Source: Echiichthys vipera
Lineage: Eukaryota > Chordata > Actinopteri > Perciformes > Trachinidae
Reading direction: 5' to 3'
Assembly: GCA_963691815.1 (NCBI GenBank)
Contig: OY829668.1
Location: forward strand, 1,178,531 to 1,242,530
Length of the DNA stretch: 64,000 nucleotides
This document shows positions 10,480-22,415 of the stretch, in pieces. The position numbers and the translations under genes are program-made. Position 1 is the first letter of the stretch; every line of letters begins with the position of its first letter. The notes beneath the pieces were generated by a model. The model searched no databases. It saw nothing but the letters and a program-made list of their open reading frames with translations, and was not told where the DNA came from.

Positions 10480-12425
10480 TCTCTGCTGCCGTTCCCTGTG
10501 GCACGTTCCTCCCTCTGCTGCCGTTCCCTGTGGCACGTTCCTCCCTCTGCTGCCGTTCCCCGTGGCACGTTCCTCCCTCTGCTGCCGTTCCCTGTGGCAC
10601 GTTCCTCCCTCTGCTGCCGTTCCCTGTGGCACCTTCCTCCCTCTGCTGCCGTTCCCTGTGGCACGTTCCTCCCTCTGCTCCCGTTCCCCGTGGCACGTTC
10701 CTCCCTCTGCTGCCGTTCCCTGTGGCACGTTCCTCCCTCTGCTGCCGTTCCCTGTGGCTCGTTCCTCCCTCTGCTGCCGTTCCCCGTGGCACGTTCCTCC
10801 CTCTGCTGCCGTTCCCCGTGGCACGTTCCTCCCTCTGCTGCCGTTCCCCGTGGCTCGTTCCTCCCTCTGCTGCCGTTCCCTGTGGCACCTTCCTCCCTCT
10901 GCTGCCGTTCCCTGTGGCACGTTCCTCCCTCTGCTGCCGTTCCCTGTGGCACGTTCCTCCCTCTGCTGCCGTTCCCCGTGGCACGTTCCTCCCTCTGCTG
11001 CCGTTCCCCGTGGCACGTTCCTCCCTCTGCTGGCGTTCCCCGTGGCACGTTCCTCCCTCTGCTGCCGTTCCCCGTGGCACGTTCCTCCCTCTGCTGCCGT
11101 TCCCCGTGGCACGTTCCTCCCTCTGCTGCCGTTCCCTGTTGCACGTTCCTCCCTCTGCTGCCGTTCCCTGTTGCACGTTCCCCCCTCTGCTGCCGTTCCC
11201 CGTGGCACGTTCCTCCCTCTGCTGCCGTTCCCCGTGGCACGTTCCTCCCTCTGCTGCCGTTCCCTGTGGCACGTTCCCCCCCTCTGCTGCTGTTCCCTGT
11301 GGCACGTTCCTCCCTCTGCTGCTGTTCCCTGTGGCACGTTCCTCCCTCTGCTGCCGTTCCCTGTGGCACGTTCCTCCCTCTGCTGCCGTTCCCTGTGGCA
11401 CGTTCCTCCCTCTGCTGCCGTTCCCTGTGGCACGTTCCTCCCTCTGCTGCCGTTCCCTGTGGCACCTTCCTCCCTCTGCTGCCGTTCCCTGTGGCTCGTT
11501 CCTCCCTCTGCTGCCGTTCCCCGTGGCACGTTCCTCCCTCTGCTGCCGTTCCCTGTGGCACGTTCCTCCCTCTGCTGCCGTTCCCTGTGGCACGTTCCTC
11601 CCTCTGCTGCCGTTCCCCGTGGCTCGTTCCTCCCTCTGCTGCCGTTCCCTGTGGCACCTTCCTCCCTCTGCTGCCGTTCCCTGTGGCACGTTCCTCCCTC
11701 TGCTGCCGTTCCCTGTGGCACGTTCCTCCCTCTGCTGCCGTTCCCCGTGGCACGTTCCTCCCTCTGCTGCCGTTCCCCGTGGCACGTTCCTCCCTCTGCT
11801 GGCGTTCCCCGTGGCACGTTCCTCCCTCTGCTGCCGTTCCCCGTGGCACGTTCCTCCCTCTGCTGCCGTTCCCCGTGGCACGTTCCTCCCTCTGCTGCCG
11901 TTCCCTGTTGCACGTTCCTCCCTCTGCTGCCGTTCCCTGTTGCACGTTCCCCCCTCTGCTGCCGTTCCCCGTGGCACGTTCCTCCCTCTGCTGCCGTTCC
12001 CCGTGGCACGTTCCTCCCTCTGCTGCCGTTCCCTGTGGCACGTTCCCCCCCTCTGCTGCTGTTCCCTGTGGCACGTTCCTCCCTCTGCTGCTGTTCCCTG
12101 TGGCACGTTCCTCCCTCTGCTGCCGTTCCCTGTGGCACGTTCCTCCCTCTGCTGCCGTTCCCTGTGGCACGTTCCTCCCTCTGCTGCCGTTCCCTGTGGC
12201 ACGTTCCTCCCTCTGCTGCCGTTCCCTGTGGCACCTTCCTCCCTCTGCTGCCGTTCCCTGTGGCTCGTTCCTCCCTCTGCTGCCGTTCCCCGTGGCACGT
12301 TCCTCCCTCTGCTGCCGTTCCCTGTGGCACGTTCCTCCCTCTGCTGCCGTTCCCTGTGGCACGTTCCTCCCTCTGCTGCCGTTCCCTGTTGCACGTTCCT
12401 CCCTCTGCTGCCGTTCCCTGTGAAC
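10480..12425 (+). repeat. 32 bp minisatellite, about 61 copies
   Basis: The unit is CCCTCTGCTGCCGTTCCCTG followed by TGGCACGTTCCT (32 bp). Variant sites are CCCTG/CCCCG, GGCAC/GGCTC/TTGCAC, CTGCC/CTGGC/CTGCT. Rare variants recur 769 bp apart (TGGCG at 11031 and 11800; TGTTGCACG near 11138 and 11907), showing a duplicated block of about 24 units. All six frames are open for about 650 codons, which follows from a stop-free unit and is not evidence of protein. Confidence 0.96.
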
Positions 12426-12429
12426 GTAG

Positions 12430-13270
12430 ACACACTCACGCGCTCCAGAGCTCAAACTCCTCCCAACAAGAACCATTTTTTAACACCTGAAGTGGAATCA
12501 GAGTGATTACGGGGCTTTGTGAGGGCTGATGAGGGACTTTACCCCTCAGCTGGAGCGCTGACGGCACCTTCAGAGGGAGGGAACCTGGAGGATGCTGGTC
12601 CCTGAAGGTCACGCAGCGTTCAGGGAGTTCAGCCTCTCCGCATACGTCTTTAGTTTAACTAAAGACGTATGTAACTTAGTAAAAGTAACTCTAGAACATT
12701 TATTGGACACATTAATGTAATAATTATCCTATTCAGAGGTGCAGCCCTGACAGCATGAGTTATGATAATTGTCTCTAATGAGTTTGTCCTTTTAAACGCT
12801 GTCTGTGGATCCTGTGCGTCGGAGAGCGAGGGGAACAACCACACGGACAGACGGGGGCTCCTGTTCCCCCTCCAGGCGACAGGTACCGTACCTGTCACGT
12901 ACTGTACGCGTATGACTGATGAGTCCTCACCTCTGCCCGCGCTCTAACAAATTACACCTGCTCCTCCTTCCTCATGAATCAGCCGCAGGAGCACATTCTG
13001 TCCTGCTCGCGTGTCACTCACAGCCCGGCTCACTGTCAAAACGTCAGCACGGCGTGTTCGTCACAGGTGAGTGTGTGTGTGTGTGTGAGTGTGTGTGTGT
13101 GTGTGGAGCAGCGCGGCCCCGGGGCGCCTGCGTTCACATTCCTGTGTTTTGCGGTGGAGCTGCCGACGCCGAGCAACGTGATGGAACAGCTCTCGTGTGT
13201 CGCTCGCTGCAGAGTCCGCTCTGGAATGACTCAATCACTAAAACGCCAAACATTCCCGTCTCACCGCAGC
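12430..13270. other. Unique stretch with two palindromes
   Basis: No exon supported. Two strong inverted repeats occur: 12641-12671 (15 bp arms, 1 nt spacer) and 12878-12896 (9 bp arms, 1 nt spacer). A short GT run lies at 13070-13105. Confidence 0.5.
12641..12671. repeat. 31 bp perfect hairpin palindrome
   Basis: CATACGTCTTTAGTT and its exact reverse complement are separated by a single T. The arms match over all 15 bp. Confidence 0.9.
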
Positions 13271-13274
13271 GTTC

Positions 13275-14332
13275 TGTGGGCCAGCTAACTTTAACCATCT
13301 CAGATCTCTGTCTCACTTAAACCAGCTAACTTTAACCATCTAACTTTAACCATCTCAGATCTCTGTCTCACTTAAACCAGCTAACTTTAACCATCTCAGA
13401 TCTCTGTCTAACTTAAACCATCTAAGTTTAACCAGCTAACTTTAACCATCTAACTTTAACCATCTAACTTTAACCATCTAACTTTAACCAGCTAAGATCT
13501 CTGTCTAACTTAAACCAGCTAACTTTAACCATCTGAGATCTCTGTCTAACTTAAACCAGCTAACTTTAACCATCTAACTTCAACCGTCTAACTTTATCCG
13601 TCTAACTTCAACCGTCAACTTTAACCATCTAACTTTAACCATCTAACTTTAACCAGCTAACTTTAACCAGCTAACTTTAACCATCTAACTTTAACCGTCT
13701 AACTTAAACCATCTAACTTTAACCAGCTAACTTTAACCATCTAAGATCTCTGTCTAACTTAAACCAGCTAACTTTAACCATCTCAGATCTCTGTCTAACT
13801 TAAACCAGCTAACTTTAACCATCTAACTTTAACCATCTAAGATCTCTGTCTAACTTAAACCAGCTAACTTTAACCATCTAACTTTAACCATCTAACTTTA
13901 ACCAGCTAACTTTAACCAGCTAACTTTAACCATCTCAGATCTCTGTCTAACTTTGACCATCTAACTTTAACCATCTCAGATCTCTGTCTAACTTTAACCA
14001 GCTAACTTTAACCATCTCAGATCTCTGTCTAACTTTAACCATCTTACTTTAACCATCTAAGATATCTGTCTAACTTTAACCATCTAACTTTAACCTTTTA
14101 ACTTAAACCATCTAACTTTAACCAGCTAACTTTAACCGTCTAACTTTAACCAGCTAACTTTAACCATCTAAGATCTCTGTCTAACTTTTACCATCTAACT
14201 TTAACCTTTTAACTTTAACTGTCTAACTTTAACCAGCTAACTTTAACCAGCTAACTTTAACCGTATAACTTTAACCTTTTAACTTAAACAATCTAACTTT
14301 AACCAGCTAACTTTAACCAGCTAACTTAAACC
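13275..14332 (+). repeat. 12 bp minisatellite (CTAACTTTAACC AT/AG)
   Basis: About 1.05 kb of 12 bp units CTAACTTTAACCAT or CAG, interrupted by a longer word containing CAGATCTCTGTCTAACTTAAACC that recurs about ten times. Some units read CTAACTTTAACCGTC, sharing the TTAACCGTC core of the arrays at 1-415 and 33655-35515. Confidence 0.94.
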
Positions 14333-14339
14333 CTTGTTC

Positions 14340-14900
14340 TTTCCCATGCTCCCTTTGTCTCTCCCTCATTCCTGAGCAGCAGAAGTCAGACTTTACTCGT
14401 CTCCTTTAGGATTAAGCGGCGTCTTGTGCAGAGACTCACACACTTATATATTTGATGGACGTCTGCGGCGTCACCTCGTCTCTGCCACTCGCCGTTTCCC
14501 CGGGTGCTAATTGCTAACGCCGCAGTGGCTGCAGTGGATTGCGTCTCAATGATGAAGGGTGTGACCCCGGAGGTCAAACACTTGACCCCTGAAGTCCCGC
14601 TGAGATTTGCTTTGGGGATAATTAGGCCTGTCCGGAGCCTTTGTGCGCCTGAGTGGGCAGCTCTATAGAGCGCTCTGCTCTTACTCCCAGGAGCCCTTCA
14701 AAATAAAATGCATGTAGACGTGATTTTAAAGACGTAATTTCTGTCGAATCGGACCAAAACTAGACACAATGTTGCTTTGTGTATCAATATGAGCTACATT
14801 TGTTTACATACACGCATAAATACACGTGTTTCTATGGATGTTTATATCAATTATACCATATTATATGTACATATTATAGTAGATACATTATATACAGGCT
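14340..14900. other. Unique stretch
   Basis: No exon or repeat I can support. Confidence 0.4.
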
Positions 14901-14904
14901 ACAC

Positions 14905-15067
14905 GGTGGTGAATGGTTGTCTGTCTCTGTTCGTCTCTATGTGTCCTGTGATAGACTGGCGTCCTGTCCAGGGTGGACCCCGCCTCACGCCCGATGTCAG
15001 CTGGGATCGGCTCCAGCCCCCAGAGACCTCGACCCTGGGATAAGCGGTTGAAGATGAATGAATGAAT
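14905..15067 (+). mobile_element. L2-like LINE/SINE 3' tail fragment
   Basis: The run from GTGAATGGTTGTCTGTCTCT through CCTGTGATAGACTGGCGTCC, TGTCCAGGGTGGACCCCGCC and GATGTCAGCTGGGATCGGCT, ending in a GAATGAATGAATGA tail, is the conserved 3' end of a very common fish non-LTR element. A longer copy lies at 53830-54092. The clade name is from general knowledge, not a search. Confidence 0.8.
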
Positions 15068-15354
15068 GACATTATAAACATTATAGTAATTAAGTGAAAA
15101 TGTCCCCCTACTCATTTTCAGGCTTACAGAGTTAATCGTCTGTATCAGGGCTCTGCAGCCTTTACGGTCAAAAAAGCCGTCTTTTCCTCCTTTTCCACCA
15201 ATTAAAATGTGTCTGGAGCCGTAAAACACATTTGATGTCACAGCTTATAAAGGTTTATATATAGTTATATGACAATTAGGGAATTATATAACAACAATAA
15301 AGAAAACTGTTGACATTTTATTCCTGTTATGACCTGTTATAGAAATTGTTGTTG

Positions 15355-15425
15355 TAATCTCTCATCTCATCTTCAGCCTCTTATCCGGGGTCGTGTCGCG
15401 GGGGGAAGCAGCTTTAGCAGGGGAC
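15355..15425 (-). mobile_element. Reverse fragment of the same non-LTR tail
   Basis: CATCTTCAGCCTCTTATCCG is the reverse complement of the GGATAAGCGGTTGAAGATGA tail seen at 15040. Short and truncated. Confidence 0.55.
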
Positions 15426-15544
15426 AATAATAATAATAATAATGATAATCCTAAATATTATAAAATCTAGATTTAATAAGATGTTTAAAGTTGAAATTCA
15501 AATTGAGTTTGGGCCCAAAACTGCTGCCGTGGTTCGGGTTTGAG

Positions 15545-15892
15545 TCGGGTTTGGACAGCAGGGTCCCTGCAGGGTCAGGCTTATTATTGGTGTCTGCACC
15601 AAGAACGCCGTCACATGTCCGATGTTAGCCGACCAAAGGTGACGGTTAGGGTTCGGCATGGCAACCACTCGGCTAGCATCAGATCCGAGGCCGTGGTTTG
15701 GTTCAGTGCGTCCGTCCTCGTAAATAAGAGTCGACCTGACAGCAGAAGAACTCCGGCAGCTGCAGCACTTTCATTGAAAAGTTTCAGTTCAGTTGCTAAT
15801 GTTTAAACTTTGCAAAGTCTTCCCTTGGGCCGGATTGGACCCTTTGGCGGGCCGGTTCTGGCCCACGGGCCGTATGTTTGCCACCCCTGATT
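15545..15892. mobile_element. hAT-like transposon fragment
   Basis: Ends with GGGCCGGTTCTGGCCCACGG, then GCCGTATGTTTGCCACCCCTG, the typical CACCCCTG hAT right terminus of fish genomes. The left end is not clear, so the start is approximate. Confidence 0.55.
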
Positions 15893-15896
15893 TAGA

Positions 15897-16630
15897 GGAT
15901 GTAACGTATATTCCGCACTACAAGGCGCATAGAACAGACGCTACAGTCGAGGCTGGGGTCACGTTAAGGACCGCCTCTAAACTCATTGATGTTAAGTTTG
16001 CGTGCTAGCGTGAGTAGCATCCAGCTGCAGACCCGGAGCACAAGCGTCACTTCTGTCAAGTGAGGGGCTTGTGTCAAGTGAGGGGCTTGTGTCAGGTGAG
16101 GGGCTTGTGCTCCGGGTCTGCAGCTGGACAGTATCGTGCTAGCGCTGTTGCCTTCAGTGGAACAGTGATCGTACGGACTCTTCTACTTGCTGCTCTCTGT
16201 TCAACAACCCACTGTTGGAGTTTGTCCTCCAGCTGCAGCCGTCTCGCTCTGTTCCCTCTAAACTCTGTTTAGTCTTCTTTACTCGGCGCAGGTCGTCTTG
16301 TTGCTTCCTCCACTTCGGCACCATTGATTGGTTCATGTTCAACTCTCTGGCTGCTGCTCTGTTCCCGTGTTCTACTGCGTGACTAATGGCCTTGAGTGTA
16401 AACTCTGCGTCGTAAGCGTGTCTCTTAACAGGAGCCATTTTGGGCTCTTTACACAAACACACACATGGAAATGAAACGGCACGCTTCACGCAGTCGTATA
16501 TCTCAACATGCACCGCGCGTTACTTCTTCTACGGGGAAAATAGAGTCGGCGGCTGCTCACCGTAGTTGGAGACCTGTTGTGGCTCAATATTGGTCCATAT
16601 ATAAGGAGCACCGGGTTATAAGGAGCACTT
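15897..16630. mobile_element. Degenerate pogo/mariner-like element
   Basis: The left end has TATTCCGCACTACAAGGCGC and the right end has TATATAAGGAGCACCGGGTT then ATAAGGAGCAC, matching the inverted TAAGGCGCAC termini of a common fish Tc1/mariner-superfamily element. The interior holds the minus-strand transposase fragment described separately and an internal repeat CAAGTGAGGGGCTTGTGT at 16058-16110. Confidence 0.65.
16154..16438 (-). pseudogene. Broken transposase N-terminus (Brinker-type HTH)
   Basis: From the ATG at 16438 the minus strand reads a lysine/arginine-rich helix-turn-helix with YDAEF, AVEHGNRAAARELN and VPKWRKQQDDLRR, typical of Brinker-type DNA-binding domains in pogo-like transposases. 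After KKTKQS near 16262 the frame shifts: the homologous continuation (RGN, then RLQLE) is in the next frame. The catalytic DDE part is absent. It lies inside the element at 15897-16630 and is dead as a transposase; domestication is not supported. Confidence 0.65.
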
Positions 16631-17494
16631 GAACACTTGAACCTTCAACCTGAGCCCTCTCTGCCCCTCTGATCCAAGCGTGCGTGCCTCCCGAAAGTTT
16701 CCCACGACCCAACAACAAAACCCAACAATGCTTCGGTAATAAGAAATTTATTTTTCTCCAACAATTACAAAGAACAAAATATGTCAAAAGCATGTTTGTA
16801 TGTTACATCGACTGTACAGGGATCAGATGGCGTGTGCTTTAAACTCTACTTAACGAGCGCTAACAGAACAAAAAGAGAGAAAACTAGGAATATTTCCGTC
16901 ATTTGATGAAAAAATATGAAATATTTCATGTATAGGTACAAAATAGAAAAGAGATTAAGCTGATTATGGACTGATATTATACCCTGATACAGTGTTTAGG
17001 CCTCTTTTAACGTCACAAAGTCATTTACAACAACGAAAACCGGACGGCGTCGCCATCTCCCAGCAGCTGCACCTCTTGGCCTCTTTGGTTCCATGATTAA
17101 AACGTTTGAACTCAATTTTGCTTCTATAAAAATAACTTTCATCAATGGCAGTTTCTCTCTACTCATGACGAGTCACGCAGCTCCCAAGTGCAAATAATCT
17201 GACAACCGTTGGCTTTGAAGACGCGGCGGAAGGTTACGTTGAGCGTCAGGCGTGAGGCGGCGGCGGGAGGTGGAGGAGGAGGAAGGAGGCGGTGGATGTA
17301 ACCTGGAAACATGAAAGTGGCGTCAAAGTGACTGAAAGTGTGTCTCAAAGTGTGTTTCGGTGCCGAACTGGGAACTCCACTGGGACGCTTTCATTTAGAC
17401 TCTTAAGGCGTCACATCTGGGTCAACGTTAGCCCCCGTTAGCCTCGTTTTACACTTCAGAGGCATGATTGCATAAAGAAAGGAGGAGTAACACG

Positions 17495-18330
17495 GATTCA
17501 ATCTGCCAAAAACACGCCGTCCTCTGCACGTTAACGCAGGTTCACAGCTGGTTTCTGCTTTATTTCAGACACAAATGGACGAGATGTCACTTCCAGCTGC
17601 CGTCTTTAGTTGAAATGCACAAAAATCTGCTTTATTGTGCAGAAAACATGATGTTTTTCTTTAAAAATGACCTTAAAACTAACGCAACAACCAACCTTTC
17701 CATGCATCAGCACAAAAACATCCTGTCCTCTGCACAATAACGCACATTTATGACTGATTTCTTCTCTATTCCAAACACAAATGGCAGATTAAAGTGACAT
17801 ATTTTACATTTTAACAACGGTTTTTGTCTCTACTTGTTATAGTTTATCTTCAATGTGTGACCAGTTCATTGATACTTTTGTCAAATAATACAAAAGATGG
17901 ACAAAGGGATGATTCACCTCCTGCTCTTTGTTTGAAATGCATAAAAATCTGCTTTATTGTGCAGAAAACATGATGTTTTTCTTTAAAAATGACCTTTTAC
18001 CAATGCAACAACCAACCTTTCCATGCATTAGCACAAAAACATCCCGTCGTCCGCACAATAACGCACATTTCTAACTTGGTTTATGCTCAAAAAAGTGATA
18101 ATTCCCAACCTTTTTTTGGCTTGTGACCACCGAAAACAAAGATATCTTTATTTTATCTTTAATATTCCTCCTTTGTTTACTTTTTAATAATGCTCTTAAA
18201 CCTGAAAACATCAGAATATCCAGTGAATTTAAAGGAAAAACCATTACTTTCCAATAATGCGTCAATATATCTGTTTAAAATCCATAAAAATCGACTTTAT
18301 CGTGCAGCGGACGTGATCTTTTTCCGACCC
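17495..18330. repeat. Tandem repeat, about 322 bp unit, 2.5 copies
   Basis: 17613-17755 and 17935-18079 are almost identical, sharing AAAAATCTGCTTTATTGTGC, AGAAAACATGATGTTTTTCT and CAACCAACCTTTCCATGCAT. A third, more diverged copy starts at about 18276, and partial matches precede the first. Confidence 0.85.
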
Positions 18331-19180
18331 TGTCTCCTAAAAAACCCGAGATAATGAAGATTAAATTCTGAAAATAGCTTTTAATGAACTGGGAGCAACA
18401 CGATCCAGGCAGAAATTACACTTCCTGCAGAGTAGATTTGGCGAAAACCAAATCGTAGAACGGTAACTTTGAGGCGTCAGGGTGGATTTTTGGACGCGTC
18501 GAGTGGAGAGAAGACGTTTAAAGGTTGAGTCACTTTAAAGTCGGAGGTGACGTCGCGGTAGAAGACGTCACCATCTGCCCGCCCCGCCCCCGGGCCGACG
18601 CCCAACCTTCCCCCGGCGCGCCACGCTTACGTTCAAGTACTGGTGATCGTTAGAAGAGCTCGAGTTCAGCTTGTCTGGTAAATGGGTAAATACTATACAT
18701 TGCATAGCTCATGCGGCACTTATTTCTCTGTTGTTTGTTGTTTAGACGGACTGTGGGCGACGGTGCGCCGCCTCTTAAAGGCATTTTCAATCTGCAAGTG
18801 CTTTCAAAGTGTGCGTGGGGAAGTGCGAAGCTGCGGCGCCACGAGACCGAGACGATATGGCGACTTTTACTGGACTTGGGAGGGGGTTGAATCTGAGAAC
18901 AGGTCAATCCTCATGTTCATTCCACCATCTTTAATGTTGGCAAAGAGCTTTTGTCCGATCTAAGAGCATCTGTACACGGGTTGTGTTGTTGAGCATCGAC
19001 GGCTTTAGATCCCCGTGGTGTTTGGCGGGTTTTTCTCCGTCTCTTCTGCAGCGGTGGCGGTGCAGAAACACGCCGTCATCTCCGAACCTCACGGTCAAGA
19101 CCAGTGTGAGTCTAAGTGCTGTGTCAAAGAACGTAAAGATGTGAGTTTGGGAGATATTTTGGTGGACAGACGTTTTTTTT

Positions 19181-19447
19181 TTAATGCATTTCTCTTAATT
19201 TAGGAAGTTTTAACCTCAAATTACTCTGACTTTAGTCTCGTCTCAGATTCCTTTTGATCCTTTTTTATCCTTCTTTCACGATGAATGACTTATTTCCAGG
19301 AAACTTATGAGCACATCTCTGATCAACACTATGGAAAATTGTGCTTTTGCGAGAATCTTTGTAGAGAAACGTGAGAGAAGACGTTGATTCAAGAGGATAA
19401 AGTAATTTGAGGTTGCAAAAATTTGCACAAATTAGAGAAATGCATTC
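19181..19447. repeat. Inverted repeat with arms of about 45 bp
   Basis: AATGCATTTCTCTTAATTTAG..CCTCAAATTAC at 19181-19226 is mirrored as GTAATTTGAGGTTG..AAATTAGAGAAATGCATT at 19402-19446, with a 170 bp loop. Probably a small foldback transposon. Its own target duplication is not obvious. Confidence 0.65.
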
Positions 19448-20336
19448 ATAACTGAAGGGAAAGTGTTCTCAAAACATCCACCAACACTTTGCACGATGTG
19501 TAGAAGTCAGAAAATACCATTTTGTTGCTAAATCGATTAAGAATCCTGCAAAAAGCACAACTTTAAATCCAGATTGTGGCTCTGAAGTGTGTTTGAAATA
19601 CAACATCCCGCGTGAAAGAATGACTGAAATCATCAGAAGATAAAATACTTTCCACCTTTTAGAAACATCAGACATCGGTGCGTCTTCAACACTGAGAAAA
19701 GAGAAGAGCTGTGCAGAGAGAAGTGCATGTCCCGCGTCTACCTTCTCCTCTAGAGGACGGTTCGGTGACAGCGTCAGTGAAAACCGTGTTGGTTATGTTT
19801 TTGCGTCCAGAAGAAGTGCTGTACGTTGGTGAAGTTTGTATTTTTTAGGGTTTGAATCGCCCCCAAACCTTCTTTGTGACCCCTGTAAGGCTCCTCTGGA
19901 GACGTTGTTCCCACGTTCAAGGTTGAGTTTAAACAAAAAAGCGGTACGTACGCTTCTAAACAAGCGGGACGTACTCTAACAACGTGACTGACAGCAGGAA
20001 ATGACATCACGTGATGCAGCTCTGGGAAGGCTAGCAGGTAAGTCTTGAACCAGATCCTCACTGTCGCAGATAATGATGAGATTGATTGTTTTTCAAAGAT
20101 TGGGTAAAGACGTCTTCCCGTCCCTTTGAAGGGGACTCGAACCGAATATATCAACAAACATAAATATATATACAAGTCTTTGTGCAGGCGTACATGAGGG
20201 TGTGTAGATACGTGTGGATGAGGTTGTGTGTGCTCGGGTTTTCTCCGTCGTCCATAAATATTTCTATATTCTTTATGTTGTTGTTATATTGTAAGTTCTT
20301 CAGTTCCACCTTTAAATAAACAGGACTTAAACACGC

Positions 20337-21112
20337 TCAAGCGCAGCCGCACTCTTCCACGATCATGTTGGGAACGTCCCGCTTGACGATGTTGTACTCG
20401 TCGTCGAAGTAGAGCATGGACATCGTGCTGAGCTTGGTGGGGATGCAGCAGGAGTTCATGGAGCCTGGGCTCATCCCACGCATGCGGTACTGGTTCACCA
20501 CCGCCGTGTGGAAGGATGAAGCCGAGCCCGGGACGCCCGCCATGTAGGCCGGACAGTTCCCCTCGCAGTAGTTCCCAAAGTAGCCCGACGGCGCAATGAT
20601 CCAATCGTTCCAGCCGATGAGCCGGAAGTCTATGTAGAACTGCTGGCGGCAGCACAGGCTGCTGCTGCCGTCGCACTCCAGCCCCCGCTTTCTGATGCGG
20701 TGCTTGTTGTCAGACTGCCGCGCCTGCACCACCAGGAAGGGCCGGTGGGACTCGTCGTTGTGGTTGAGCAGGACGGGCATGACGCCTTCCGCCTCGCAGG
20801 CCTCGCAGCGCACGTCCAGGTTCTGCCGCCGATCGCCCTTCTCGAACACCAGCCGCACGGCGTCGGTCAACACGAAGGTGTGCCAGCCGCTGCGCTTCAG
20901 CTCCACCCGCTTCTCCACCAGGTTCCACTTGCTGCCGAGGCCTGGCTCCTGGTAGTACACCTTCACCGTCACCTTCCGCCGCGGACGAACCTCCAGAGGA
21001 GACGGCAGCAGCTTGAAGTAGAGCCAGAGGGTGGCCTGCGTCACGAGCAGGTTCTGGTTCCCCTCACTGGAGATCAGGAAGAACAGGCTGGACTTGGACG
21101 TCACCATGTCAT
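20337..21112 (-). CDS. inhbb: inhbb exon 2: inhibin/activin beta-B chain, propeptide end and mature domain
   Basis: Second and last coding exon (258 codons plus stop). It encodes the end of the latency propeptide (WLYFKLLP, RSGWHTF, RPFLVVQAR), the furin site RIRKR and the mature TGF-beta-family ligand starting GLECDG, about 115 residues. The mature part shows the cystine-knot spacing (LCCRQQF, CEGNCPAY, NSCCIPTKLS) and the invariant end EECGCA. Two beta-B chains form activin B and one with alpha forms inhibin B; both are secreted and act on reproductive and developmental signalling (family knowledge). The acceptor is CCCCCAG next to 21112, and phase 1 joins exon 1 to give a 391-residue precursor, close to the usual length of about 400. 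Beta-A is excluded by WIIAPSGYFGNYCEG and VPNMIVEECGCA, which are beta-B-like. Confidence 0.97.
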
Positions 21113-22384
21113 CTGGGGGACAAAAACACACCAGAGGGGTTGGTTATTAAGGACGTCACGCCACAAAGACTTTAAACAACCACCAAAAACTGAACATCTG
21201 CAAAAACTGGGACAGTCACAGGGTTGCAAAGAGCCCTGGTCTCCCCTAAGATCAGGGCGGCATCACAGATCCTGCAGACTGTGACAGGAAGGCGTTGGGC
21301 GCAGGGCCACTTGGCCTCTGAATTGGCACAAAGGTTCAAAGGCTTTGCGCTGAATGCTGCCTGAAAATAAGATCTCATGGAGCCGAACGGACCTCACAAT
21401 GAGGCCTGAGACGCAGCAAAACTGGACGAATGAAGACACAGGAGGAACTGTTTTCATGACATTAGCTGCAGACCACAAAGGGTCAGAGGCTTTTAATTTG
21501 GGGACCGTCAGCTCATTTGGAAGATGATTTGAAAGGTTTGGAAGGAGGGCAAACGGAGGGATTCAACGCCTTTGGAAGCAAGAGTCAAAATCTGAAATTC
21601 AGAGATACGTTGACACAGATGATTCACTTTCTCTTGCAGCTTTCCCACTGATTGTTTGGGTGATTTTATCCAGATTTATTGGGCTTTCACTGTGTTTCTT
21701 CTCCCGTTACGGAAGGATAAAGATTGATCTCAACTGGGAACTAGAAGCTCCTTAAAACCTTGTCTTTACATTGTCAGTTTTGCATCTTGAGGCGCTTACG
21801 GAGCTTTCAGTGGCTGTTCCTGCAGCATCAAACCCGTCACCTCCAGCGTTTGACCTCAAAGCCCCTTTAATGGTGCTACAGAGACGCAAGGAAACCTGAA
21901 CGAGAGGTGGAAGACGATGGTCTGAACCTCCTAAAGTCTGAAGACGACGGAAAAACAACGATGAAAGTTATCGTTATTATACAGACGACACGCACGTTTA
22001 CGTCACCAAATCACCAGATTCAAAGACGGAGCAAGAACAAAGAAATGACGGGAGGACAGAGACAGACATCATGGTGCAGTCGTGGACAAGAACAACAAGA
22101 GTTAAAGGACTTTGGACAGAGTCATCCACGCGTTCATCTTCAGCGTTTATGAGCCGTCCAGACCTCTCAGGTGGTCTGGTTCAGCTCCACTTTAGTATTA
22201 ATCGCTCTATTGTTGAGTTTTCTGCAAAACAAAAGTTCGCTAAAGTTGCGTCATCGCTCCAGAAAGTTCTAGAGCGAGTCGGTCTTTGTTGCTGCTCATC
22301 AAAGCGAGTCTGCAAATGAGTTAGCTCAACAGTCACAAGACGAGGTAATCTCCGAGTCATTAATCAGCCGCTCGGACGTTACAT

Positions 22385-22385
<1 letters not shown>

Positions 22386-22414
<29 letters not shown>
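22386..22414. repeat. CA microsatellite
   Basis: Short CA run in the inhbb intron. Confidence 0.95.

Positions 22415-22415
<1 letters not shown>

Larger units (their letters stand above)
16735..20336 (-). other. inhbb: Probable 3' UTR and downstream region of inhbb
   Basis: Downstream of the inhbb stop on the minus strand there is no other gene until the transposon at 16630. Minus-strand AATAAA signals occur at 16747-16752 and in several copies of the 17.5-18.3 kb repeat. A long 3' UTR is plausible for this gene, but its end is inferred. Confidence 0.35.

Noticed and set aside
10394..12506. Six frames of about 650 codons as genes
   Set aside because: The same 32-residue repeat in all six frames; a property of a stop-free repeat unit.
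20700..21284. Plus-strand frame of 194 codons opposite inhbb
   Set aside because: Antisense shadow of the inhbb exon; it has no family resemblance.
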